From an uncultured Myxococcales bacterium (lineage in GTDB: Bacteria > Myxococcota_A > UBA9042), in assembly GCA_903917305.1 (NCBI GenBank), contig CAIXAA010000215.1, positions 1 through 21,385 on the forward strand: DNA of 21,385 bases. Direction: 5' to 3'. Each line of letters starts with the position of its first letter. Position 1 is the stretch's first letter. Under the pieces are notes generated by a model. That model saw only the letters and a program-made list of their open reading frames with translations. It did no database searches and was not told the origin of the DNA. Both the position numbers and the translations under genes were made by a program. Shown here piece after piece: positions 1 through 6,621 of this stretch.

Positions 1-908
1 GCCTGCAGCCACCCGGCGATCGTGCGCAGCCCGTCCAGCGCCGGCGCCTCGCGCACGGCATCGTTGGGACCCGGCACGCGGCCCAGCACCATCGGCGCAA
101 CCGTGCGCGCATCCAGGGTTTTGCGGCCCGCATCGCACATCCAGTACTGGTTGACGTCCGGGTTGTAGCGCGGCAGCAGGCGCTCGACCTTGTTGGCGTG
201 GCTGTCCAGGCGGATGGAGCAGCCGCGCGCGCAGCCGGTGCAGACCGTGTCGCGCTGGTCGAGGAACCACACGCGGCGGCGGAAGCGGAAATCGCGCGAC
301 GTCAGCGCGCCGACCGGGCAGATGTCCACGACATTGAGGCTGTAGTCGTTGTTCAGCTCGGTGTGCGGGGCGGTCGTGATCTCGGAGTGCTCGCCGCGAT
401 CCTCGACGCACAACTCGTGGGTCTTGGTCACTTCGTCGCAGAAGCGCACGCAGCGGGTGCAGACCACGCAGCGCTCGGCGTCCAGGATCACGGTCGGCCC
501 GAGGATCTTGGCCTTGGGCTTGCCGACCTTGTTGTGGAACAGGCGCGACGGCTTGGCCGACCACGTCACGAAGTGCTCCTGCAGCACGCACTCGCCGGCC
601 TGGTCGCAGATCGGGCAGTCGACCGGGTGGTTCAAAAGGATGAACTCCAGCACGGACTTCTGCGTCTCCTGGATCTTCTCGGTGCGCGTGCGCACCACCA
701 TCCCGTCGGTGACTTCGGTGTAGCAAGCCGGCATCGGCTTGGGCGCCTTCTCGATTTCGACCAGGCACATGCGGCAGTTGGCCGCAATCGACAGGCCCGG
801 GTGGTAGCAGAACACGGGAACGTCGACGCCGACCTGCTTGGCGGCGCGCAGAACCGTCGTGCCCGCGGGGACTTCGACTTCGTGACCGTCGATGGTGACC
901 TTTGCCAT
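1..908 (-). CDS. nuoG: NADH-quinone oxidoreductase subunit G (complex I, NuoG), N-terminal part
   Basis: Fe-S subunit of the peripheral arm of respiratory complex I, passing electrons from the NADH module towards quinone. The 5' end is at an ATG (908-906) with AGGA just upstream. About 302 codons are present and the gene runs off the left edge. Cluster ligands are visible in order: an N1b-type [2Fe-2S] set at C34, C45, C48 and C62; the His-containing N3 set H94, C98, C101 and C107; a [4Fe-4S] set at C147, C150, C153 and C197; and CxxC-x3-C-x27-C at C223, C226, C230 and C258. The last matches the extra N7 cluster of the molybdopterin-like domain known from E. coli and Thermus NuoG. It follows nuoD by 28 bp in the same operon. 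nuoE and nuoF, which usually lie between nuoD and nuoG, are absent here. Family assignment is very secure. Confidence 0.96.
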   Translation of the reverse strand, partial: MAKVTIDGHEVEVPAGTTVLRAAKQVGVDVPVFCYHPGLSIAANCRMCLVEIEKAPKPMPACYTEVTDGMVVRTRTEKIQETQKSVLEFILLNHPVDCPICDQAGECVLQEHFVTWSAKPSRLFHNKVGKPKAKILGPTVILDAERCVVCTRCVRFCDEVTKTHELCVEDRGEHSEITTAPHTELNNDYSLNVVDICPVGALTSRDFRFRRRVWFLDQRDTVCTGCARGCSIRLDSHANKVERLLPRYNPDVNQYWMCDAGRKTLDARTVAPMVLGRVPGPNDAVREAPALDGLRTIAGWLQ

Positions 909-936
909 GGTGTCCTGCCTGAAGTCGATCTGGTGG

Positions 937-2145
937 TTAGCGATCGACTTCGCCGCCAATCATGTTGAGCGTGTCGAACGTGGGAATGATGTCGGACAGC
1001 AGGTGCCCGACCAGCAGCTTCTTGAGCGCGCCCATGGCGTAGAAGCACGGGGCGCGGACGTGCACGCGGTACGGCCGGCCGTTGCCGCGCGACACGATGT
1101 AGAAGCCGAGCTCGCCGTTGCCGCCCTCGACCGCGTAGTACGTCTCGCCGGCCGGGACCTGGTGGCCCTCGGTGACGAGCTTGAAGTGGGCGATCATGCC
1201 CTCGATCGAGTTGTAGACCGCGTGCTTGGGCGGCAGGACGACGCGCCAGTCATCGACATTGACCGAGCCGCCGGGCATCTGCGCGAAGATTTGCCGAATG
1301 ATCTTATAGGACTGCTGCATCTCTTCAAGGCGGCACAGGTAGCGGTCGTAGTTGTCGCCGCGCACACCGACGATGACGTCGAAGTCCATCTCGTCGTAGG
1401 CGAGGTAGGGCTGGTGCTTGCGCAAGTCCCAGTCCACGCCGGTGCAGCGCAGCATGATGCCGGTGCAACCCGTCGAGATCGCGTCTTCCTTGGTGATCGT
1501 GCCGGTGCCGATCATGCGGTCGTAGAAGATGCGGTTCTTGGTCAACAGCCTGTCGACCTTGTCCATCAGCGACTGGACCTTGTCGAGGGCCGCCATCAAG
1601 TGGCGCTCGTAGTCCTCCGGCAGGTCCTTGGCGAGGCCGCCGATGCGCGTGTAGGAGGTCGTCAGGCGCGCGCCGGTCAGCTCCTCGACCATCGGGTAGA
1701 GCATCTCGCGCGCTTCGACTGCGTAGAGGAACGGCGTAAAACCACCCAGTTCCAACGCGCCGGCCGCGATCGACGTCAGGTGGTCGGTCAGGCGGCTGAT
1801 CTCCGAGATCAGCATGCGGATGTACTTGCAGCGCGGCGTGATCTCCACGCCCCACAGCTTCTCCATCGCGCCGACGTAGCCGACGTTGTTGATCATCGGG
1901 CTGCAGTAGTTGAGGCGATCGCAGTAGGGCAGGACCTGCTGCCAGGTGCCCATCTCGGCCATCTTCTCGAAGCCGCGGTGCAGGTAGCCGATGTGGATGT
2001 CGACGTCCTCGACGTTCTCGCCGTCCAGCGTCAGGACCATCTTCACGGTGCCGTGCATCGCCGGATGCGACGGGCCCATGTTGACGATCATGCGATCGCC
2101 GACGCGCCGGGCCTCTTCTGCGAGGGCATGGGTCTGGGTCATCAT
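937..2145 (-). CDS. nuoD: NADH-quinone oxidoreductase subunit D (NuoD, 49 kDa)
   Basis: Quinone-site subunit of complex I, 402 aa, the usual length for an unfused NuoD. Diagnostic stretches include NMGPSHPAMHGTVK near the N terminus, GYLHRGFEKMAE, CDRLNYCSPMINNVGY, and the C-terminal DTLNMIGGEVDR that ends almost all NuoD proteins. I chose the ATG at 2145, the first of two consecutive Met codons. The reading frame stays open far upstream, but that stretch is a different frame of nuoC and the repeat array, with no NuoD similarity. The Shine-Dalgarno sequence is weak. The whole 89-bp gap from nuoC is taken up by two tandem hairpin-forming repeats that stop 11 nt before this start. Some other bacteria fuse nuoC and nuoD; here they are separate. 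Confidence 0.97.
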   Translation of the reverse strand: MMTQTHALAEEARRVGDRMIVNMGPSHPAMHGTVKMVLTLDGENVEDVDIHIGYLHRGFEKMAEMGTWQQVLPYCDRLNYCSPMINNVGYVGAMEKLWGVEITPRCKYIRMLISEISRLTDHLTSIAAGALELGGFTPFLYAVEAREMLYPMVEELTGARLTTSYTRIGGLAKDLPEDYERHLMAALDKVQSLMDKVDRLLTKNRIFYDRMIGTGTITKEDAISTGCTGIMLRCTGVDWDLRKHQPYLAYDEMDFDVIVGVRGDNYDRYLCRLEEMQQSYKIIRQIFAQMPGGSVNVDDWRVVLPPKHAVYNSIEGMIAHFKLVTEGHQVPAGETYYAVEGGNGELGFYIVSRGNGRPYRVHVRAPCFYAMGALKKLLVGHLLSDIIPTFDTLNMIGGEVDR

Positions 2146-2156
2146 GGTGGCTACCC

Positions 2157-2229
2157 GAAGCCGGCGCTCGATGCGCCGCGTGAAAACACTGTCGAAGCAG
2201 GCGCTCAAGCGCCGCGTGAAAACACTGTC
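2157..2229 (-). repeat. Two tandem intercistronic hairpin repeats between nuoC and nuoD
   Basis: Read on the minus (sense) strand, two contiguous units of 36 nt (2229-2194) and 37 nt (2193-2157) each begin with the identical 21 bases of 2229-2209 (GACAGTG-TTTT-CACGCGGCGC). Each continues through a short variable loop (TTGA or ATCGA) to GCGCC and GCTTC. GGCGC can pair with GCGCC in both. The array starts 5 nt after the nuoC stop and ends 11 nt before the nuoD ATG. The same unit plan recurs between hscB and hscA (16131-16251). Confidence 0.9.
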
Positions 2230-2234
2230 CCCAA

Positions 2235-2816
2235 CTAGCGGTACGTCTCGTTGTCGCCGTAATGGACGAGCTCCGGCATGGGCAGCCGCGGCTGGTAGCC
2301 GCGCACCGGGTAGTCCTTGCGCAGCGGATGGCCGACGAATTCCTCGTAGTTCAGCACGCGACGCAGATCCGGGTGGCCGTGGAAGTCGACACCCAGCATG
2401 TCCCACACTTCGCGCTCGCCCCAGTTCGCCGCCTGCCACAGGCTGTACATCGTCGGGACCCAGAGGTCGTCCGCATCGACCGGCACCTTGACGCGCAGGC
2501 GGTGGCGCAGCGTCATCGACAGGAGGTGGTAGACGACCTCGTAGCGCGGCAAGATCGCAGAAGTCATGCCATTTGCCTGGCCTGCATCGACGGGGCTCAC
2601 CACCGCGCGCATCGCCGGGTCGTACTCGAGGTAGTCGACCGCGGTGACGTCGGCGAGCACTTCCATCTGGCAGCGCGGGTCGTCGCGCATCATGCGCATG
2701 ACCTCGAGCAGGCGATCGCGGGGCACCAGCACTGTGGCATCGCCGGCCGTCGCGTGGCTGCCCAACACGGCCGCGGGCAATTCCTCGCGCAGCAGGTCGA
2801 TGAGGAGGGTGGACAT
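2235..2816 (-). CDS. nuoC: NADH-quinone oxidoreductase subunit C (NuoC, 30 kDa)
   Basis: Hydrophilic complex I subunit packed against NuoD and NuoB, 193 aa. The family signature EREVWDMLGVDFHGHPDLRR lies at about residues 134-153, followed by GHPLRKDYPVRG at 162-173; both are typical of the 30-kDa subunit. The ATG at 2816 is preceded by a clear AAGGGAG ribosome-binding site. The frame is open further upstream, but that part overlaps nuoA in another frame and is discarded. An extra loop of roughly 20 residues (about 68-90) lies between the conserved DYLEYD and RYEVVYHLLS segments. The gene follows nuoA by only 65 bp, where nuoB is normally found. Confidence 0.96.
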   Translation of the reverse strand: MSTLLIDLLREELPAAVLGSHATAGDATVLVPRDRLLEVMRMMRDDPRCQMEVLADVTAVDYLEYDPAMRAVVSPVDAGQANGMTSAILPRYEVVYHLLSMTLRHRLRVKVPVDADDLWVPTMYSLWQAANWGEREVWDMLGVDFHGHPDLRRVLNYEEFVGHPLRKDYPVRGYQPRLPMPELVHYGDNETYR

Positions 2817-2881
2817 GGGGTGGCTCCCTTGAGATCCTTGGCTTTTCGGTCCAGATCCGTCGCTGGCGCGCTGCGCGTCGT

Positions 2882-3265
2882 TCAATCCCAGTCCAGGGCA
2901 CCGCGGCGCCAGATGTAGGCCAGGCCCGCACCCAGGATGCCGACAAACACGAACATTTCTACGAAGGTGGACATGCCGAAGCCAGGCTCGACGATCATCT
3001 CGCGGTAGAGCGAGGCCCACGGGTACATGAACACCGACTCGATGTCGAAGACGATGAAGAAGATCGCCACGAGGTAGAACTTGACCGAGAAGCGGTTGCG
3101 CGCGCCGCCGATCGGGTCGCTGCCGCACTCGAACGTCGCCATCTTCACGGCGTTCTGACGACGCGGGCCGAGCACGTAGTTGATGGCGAGGATGGCGAGG
3201 CCCATCAGCGTGACGACGACGGACACGACAGCGATGGACACGTAGCCGGTTTGGGACTGCAACAT
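2882..3265 (-). CDS. nuoA: NADH-quinone oxidoreductase subunit A (NuoA)
   Basis: Small membrane subunit of complex I, 127 aa, the normal NuoA length. Three hydrophobic helices are visible at about residues 10-31, 62-83 and 99-118. The loop between helices 1 and 2 carries the family motif FECGSDPIG with the conserved Cys at 47 and leads into RFSVKFYLVAIFFIVFDIE. The ATG at 3265 has AGGAG seven bases upstream. It is the first gene of the leftward nuo operon, with a plausible sigma70-type promoter about 60-90 bp upstream. Confidence 0.97.
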   Translation of the reverse strand: MLQSQTGYVSIAVVSVVVTLMGLAILAINYVLGPRRQNAVKMATFECGSDPIGGARNRFSVKFYLVAIFFIVFDIESVFMYPWASLYREMIVEPGFGMSTFVEMFVFVGILGAGLAYIWRRGALDWD

Positions 3266-3324
3266 GGCGTCTCCTGGCGTGCGTCGGGCGGTGCCCTGGC
3301 CCCGGGTCCCGAGCAGGCGCGAGC

Positions 3325-3353
3325 GAGATACCGCTACCGCGCGGCAACGTCAA
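3325..3353 (-). promoter_or_regulatory. Candidate promoter of the nuo operon
   Basis: On the minus strand, TTGACG (3353-3348) is followed after exactly 17 bp by TATCTC (3330-3325). This gives a leader of about 53 nt to nuoA. The -35 box is good (5 of 6); the -10 box is only half matched. It lies in the 201-bp divergent gap 3266-3466, in which I see no other gene. Confidence 0.4.
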
Positions 3354-3401
3354 GGTATGGGGCTCTCGCACCCCACGATCAGGCCCGGCGGCTGGATCGC
3401 G

Positions 3402-3430
3402 TTGCGCCATGCGGGCGATGCCGCTAGGCT
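3402..3430 (+). promoter_or_regulatory. Weak candidate promoter for the spike-like gene
   Basis: TTGCGC (3402-3407) is followed after 17 bp by TAGGCT (3425-3430), placing a start about 30 nt before the coding sequence. Both hexamers are poor matches, so it rests mainly on spacing and position in the divergent gap. Confidence 0.2.
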
Positions 3431-3466
3431 CACCACGGACGCCAAGTTGCCACAACGGGAGAGGCC

Positions 3467-4270
3467 ATGCTGACGGAACGCACCAAAAGGGAGCCCTTCA
3501 AGATCCAGGGTGTCGTCATCGGCATCGTGATCGACAACAAGGATCCCGAGGCGGGCTACCGGGTCAAGGTGAAGTTCCCGTGGGTGTCGGAGTCCGGTCC
3601 CTACGCGGGCGGCGCCAAGGACGACTACGACTTCCGCTCCAACTGGTGCCGCATCGCGACGTTCATGGGCGGCAAGGAGCGCGGTTCGTTCTGGCTGCCG
3701 GAAGTGGACGACGAGGTCTTGATCGCGTTCGAGCACGGCGACGTGCGCCGGCCATTCGTGATCGGCTCCTTGTGGAACGGTGTCGACAAGACCATCCACG
3801 ACAACAAGTCGCAGGACGGCAAGAACAACTTCCGCTCCATCCGCAGCCGTTCCGGGCACATGCTGCAGTTCGTCGACAAGAAGGACGACAAGATCGAGCG
3901 CGTCGTGCTGCAGAACCTCGTCAAGGCGGGCGACACGGCCAAGGATCCCAAGCAGCGCGACGGCCACTGGATCTGCCTGGACCAGAGCGGCGATGTCGAC
4001 CAGATCGAGATCTACGACCACAAGCAGGAGCACTACATCCTGATCGACACCAAGAACAAGAAGATCACGATCGAGTGCAAGACCGGCGACATGCTGATCA
4101 AGACCGAGAAGACGATGACCTTGGACTGCAAGGACCTCGTGATCAAGGCCAGCGCGACCATCAAGCAGGAGTCGGGCTCGACGACCGAGACGAAGTCCGG
4201 CGCGGCGATGGACATCAAGGCCGGCGGCAACATGACGCTCAAGGGCGGGCCGAACATCAACCTGAACTAG
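3467..4270 (+). CDS. gp5/VgrG-type baseplate spike protein (phage_base_V OB fold plus beta-helix), stand-alone
   Basis: 267 aa. Residues about 12-105 form the OB-fold domain of phage baseplate V/gp5/VgrG proteins. Recognisable parts are FKIQGVVIGIVIDNKDPE, VKVKFPW, WCRIATF, FWLPEVDDEVLIAFEHGD and PFVIGSLWNG. The C-terminal part (about 150-267) is a run of short alternating beta-strand repeats ending in AAMDIKAGGNMTLKGGPNINLN-like sequence, as in the trimeric needle of VgrG and gp5. By family knowledge this would be the membrane-piercing spike of a contractile tail or secretion system. The gp27-like hub domain usually fused in front of VgrG is missing, and no sheath, tube, baseplate or ATPase gene lies nearby. 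The ATG follows GGGAGAGG. It could be an orphan effector-loading spike, a phage or tailocin remnant, or part of a dispersed system. Confidence 0.85.
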   Translation: MLTERTKREPFKIQGVVIGIVIDNKDPEAGYRVKVKFPWVSESGPYAGGAKDDYDFRSNWCRIATFMGGKERGSFWLPEVDDEVLIAFEHGDVRRPFVIGSLWNGVDKTIHDNKSQDGKNNFRSIRSRSGHMLQFVDKKDDKIERVVLQNLVKAGDTAKDPKQRDGHWICLDQSGDVDQIEIYDHKQEHYILIDTKNKKITIECKTGDMLIKTEKTMTLDCKDLVIKASATIKQESGSTTETKSGAAMDIKAGGNMTLKGGPNINLN

Positions 4271-4275
4271 CGTCC

Positions 4276-4351
4276 GAGCCGGAGCCGGAGCCGGACCCGA
4301 GCCGGACCCGAGCCGGAGCCGGAACCGGAGCCGGAACCCGAGCCCGAACCG
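4276..4351 (+). repeat. Intergenic GGAGCC/GGACCC/GGAACC hexamer array
   Basis: About 76 bp of imperfect hexanucleotide repeat (GAGCCG, GACCCG, GAACCG variants, some units losing a base) nearly fills the 100-bp gap between the spike-like gene and hflX. It ends about 10 bp before the hflX ribosome-binding site. The same hexamers, in the same orientation, occur inside the penicillin-binding protein gene at 10380-10475. Confidence 0.9.
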
Positions 4352-4370
4352 GCGCAGAAACGGAGAGCCT

Positions 4371-6080
4371 TTGCCCGCCAAGATCCACGGCAGCCTCGTT
4401 GGCCTCGCTGCCATCGAGCGCTCCCTCATCGAGCGCCTCGCCCACCACGTCAGCGACCCGCGCGAGCTCGCGAGCGATGCCCTTGTTCAGCGGTTGTGCG
4501 GCCTTTCGTCGCGCCTGCGCCGCCAGACCGGCGTGCTCATCGACCGCAACGGCCACGTCACGCACGTCCTGGTCGGCGACGACCACCAGCTGGAGCTGCC
4601 GGATCTGGGCCGCTGGGGCGCGGGGAGTGGGCGGCTGCGCGGCCTGCGGCTGGTGCACATCCACTTGAAGGGCGAGCCGCTCAGCGACGACGACTTCAAC
4701 GATCTCGCCCGCCTGGGCCTCGATCTCGTCGCCGCTGTCGGGCTCGCGGGGGATCAGCCCGGTGAGGTCTTCATCGGTCACATGGCCGCCGCCAGCGATG
4801 GCCAGCCGCACCACACCGTACAGCCGAACGTCGCGCTACCGCCGATGCACTGGCGCGATCTGGACACCAGCTTTGATTGCGCGGCGTTGATCCGCGACCT
4901 CGAAGGGCTGCTCAGCCGCTCCAAACCCGCGACACGCATGGTGAATGCCCGGGAGCGCGCGCTGCTGGTGCACGTCGGCCCGGAGACGCTCGCCGAGGCC
5001 GAGGATCGCCTGGACGAGATGGAGGAACTGGCGCTGACCGCGCGCGTCGAGGTGGTCGGCCGCGTCATCCAGCGGCGGCGCGACATCGACCCGCGCACGC
5101 TGCTCGGCGAGGGAAAACTGCAGGAGATCTCGCTGCGTGTGATGCAGAACGAAGCGAGCATGCTGGTGTTCGACCGCGAGTTGACGCCGAGCCAGTCCAA
5201 GAGCATCTCGCAGCGCGCGGACATGAAGGTGCTCGATAGAACCCAGCTGATTCTCGACATTTTCGCCGGTCGCGCCCGCAGCCAGGACGGCAAGCTGCAG
5301 GTGGAGCTGGCGCAGCTGCGCTACTCCCTGCCGCGCCTGGGCGATCGCGACAACTCGCTGTCGCGCCTGACGGGCGGCATCGGCGGCGTGGGACCCGGCG
5401 AAACGAAACTGGAAATCGATCGGCGCCGTTGCCGCGACCGCGTGCACCGGCTCGAAGAGGAGCTCAAGCGCCTGGCCAAGGGGCGCGAAGGCCGGCGGCA
5501 GGTGCGCACGCGCTCCGAGGTCGTGCTCGCGGCGCTGGTCGGCTACACCAACGTGGGCAAGTCCTCGTTGCTGAACGCGTTGTCCAAGTCCGACATCTTC
5601 ACGGAGAACCTGGCGTTTGCCACGCTCGACCCGACGTCGCGCCGCGTGCGGTTGCCGGGCGGCACGCCGGCCGTGCTGACCGATACCGTCGGATTTATTC
5701 GCGATCTGCCCAAGGAGCTGCTCGGCGCCTTCGAGGCGACGCTGGAGGAGGCGCGCCTGGCGGACGTGCTGCTGCTCGTGCTCGATGCCAGCCACGCCCA
5801 GCTGGAGCAGCAGCTGCGCAGCGTCGAGCGCATCCTGGCCGACCATGAACTGGGCGACAAACCTCGGCTTGTCGTGCTGAACAAGTGCGACGCCATCCAC
5901 GATCCGGCGACGGTGCGCGAGGTGGCGACGGCGCAGCGGGCACACTTCGCGTCGGCGCTGACGCGCGAAGGCCTGCCGGAACTGATGGAGAAGCTGGAGG
6001 AAGCGCTGCTCAAGGCGCGCAGCCAGCGCGGCGCGGCGCGACCGTCGGGGGACGTGGCGCCGTGGAGCCCGCTCGACTGA
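4371..6080 (+). CDS. hflX: GTPase HflX (ribosome-associated), long form with N-terminal extension
   Basis: Translation-factor-class GTPase that acts on the ribosome; E. coli HflX rescues stalled or heat-damaged ribosomes by splitting them. 569 aa, against about 426 in E. coli, owing to roughly 190 extra N-terminal residues. The HflX core begins near ERALLVHVGP. The glycine-rich segment LTGGIGGVGPGETKLEIDRR precedes the G domain. G1 is GYTNVGKSS at 391-399, G2 is in FATLDPTSR, G3 is DTVGF at 438-442 and G4 is NKCD at 504-507. Start: TTG at 4371 with GGAGAG five bases upstream; no ATG is better placed and the region before it is hexamer repeat. The N-terminal extension is known from other long HflX proteins and I assign it no separate function. 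A convergent gene begins 24 bp after the stop. Confidence 0.95.
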   Translation: MPAKIHGSLVGLAAIERSLIERLAHHVSDPRELASDALVQRLCGLSSRLRRQTGVLIDRNGHVTHVLVGDDHQLELPDLGRWGAGSGRLRGLRLVHIHLKGEPLSDDDFNDLARLGLDLVAAVGLAGDQPGEVFIGHMAAASDGQPHHTVQPNVALPPMHWRDLDTSFDCAALIRDLEGLLSRSKPATRMVNARERALLVHVGPETLAEAEDRLDEMEELALTARVEVVGRVIQRRRDIDPRTLLGEGKLQEISLRVMQNEASMLVFDRELTPSQSKSISQRADMKVLDRTQLILDIFAGRARSQDGKLQVELAQLRYSLPRLGDRDNSLSRLTGGIGGVGPGETKLEIDRRRCRDRVHRLEEELKRLAKGREGRRQVRTRSEVVLAALVGYTNVGKSSLLNALSKSDIFTENLAFATLDPTSRRVRLPGGTPAVLTDTVGFIRDLPKELLGAFEATLEEARLADVLLLVLDASHAQLEQQLRSVERILADHELGDKPRLVVLNKCDAIHDPATVREVATAQRAHFASALTREGLPELMEKLEEALLKARSQRGAARPSGDVAPWSPLD

Positions 6081-6104
6081 GAACTTGAGATCCTTGCGGG
6101 GCCG

Positions 6105-6488
6105 TCACACGCTCTCGGTCTCGTCCGCGTCATCCTTGAGCGGATGCATCGCCGCGGCACCGGCGCCCGGCTTGTAAGTGCCGTCTTCCTTGCGCGCCAG
6201 ATCGCGGGTCCACTTCGAGTGGTGCGCCTGCCAGCGCGCCAGCAGGTTCTGCGCCTTGAAGCGCGACTGGCCGGTCGAGAACGGCTGCTGCTGCAGCTCG
6301 CGCATCTCGCGCTTCATCGCTTCGAAGTCGAGCAACGGCGGCGACCGCTCGAACCCGTTGAAGTAGCGATTGAATTTCCGCGTGAGCTGTTCGAGCTTGA
6401 TCTCCAGCTGGTGCAGTTGCTGGACCGCTTTCTCCGAACCGAGGATACCGCGCCCCGTCGCTGGCGGTTTGCTGTTGCCGAGAGCCAT
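6105..6488 (-). CDS. Conserved-looking small coiled-coil protein, function unknown
   Basis: 127 aa, ATG at 6488 with a strong GGAGG ribosome-binding site. I do not recognise the family. Residues about 20-45 and 55-75 form Gln/Glu/Lys/Leu-rich amphipathic helices likely to make coiled coils (QLHQLEIKLEQLTRKFNRYF, MKREMRELQQQ). Next comes a basic-aromatic stretch (LLARWQAHHSKWTRDLARKEDG), then a Gly/Ala-rich, acidic tail. There is no signal peptide, membrane helix or Cys motif, so it is probably cytoplasmic. It is convergent with hflX and divergent from the lipoprotein gene. Codon use looks like its neighbours. The good start site and reading frame make it a likely real gene. Confidence 0.75.
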   Translation of the reverse strand: MALGNSKPPATGRGILGSEKAVQQLHQLEIKLEQLTRKFNRYFNGFERSPPLLDFEAMKREMRELQQQPFSTGQSRFKAQNLLARWQAHHSKWTRDLARKEDGTYKPGAGAAAMHPLKDDADETESV

Positions 6489-6548
6489 GGCCGCGCCTCC
6501 ACCACCTGACCAGCGCCCGGGGCGCCCGGTTTACCTCAACCATTGATC

Positions 6549-6577
6549 GTACTACCATCCCACCCGGTTCGGATCAA
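6549..6577 (-). promoter_or_regulatory. Candidate promoter for the small coiled-coil gene
   Basis: On the minus strand TTGATC (6577-6572) is followed by 17 bp and TAGTAC (6554-6549), about 60 nt before the ATG. It lies in the 133-bp divergent gap 6489-6621. Matches are moderate. I found no convincing plus-strand promoter for the lipoprotein gene in the same gap. Confidence 0.3.
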
Positions 6578-6621
6578 TGCAGCTTTGTGATCCGCGCCTT
6601 TTTCCGCTTCGGAGGTTTGCG

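Noticed and set aside
892..2238. Long open frames opposite nuoG and nuoD (198-968 and 892-2238, plus strand)
   Set aside because: Antisense shadows of nuo genes in GC-rich DNA; their translations are Val/Asp/Arg/His-rich with no family features.
2826..2840. CTTGAGATCCTTG shared by 2826-2840 and about 6085-6097
   Set aside because: A 13-base match between two sites is expected by chance in about 21 kb when both strands are compared.
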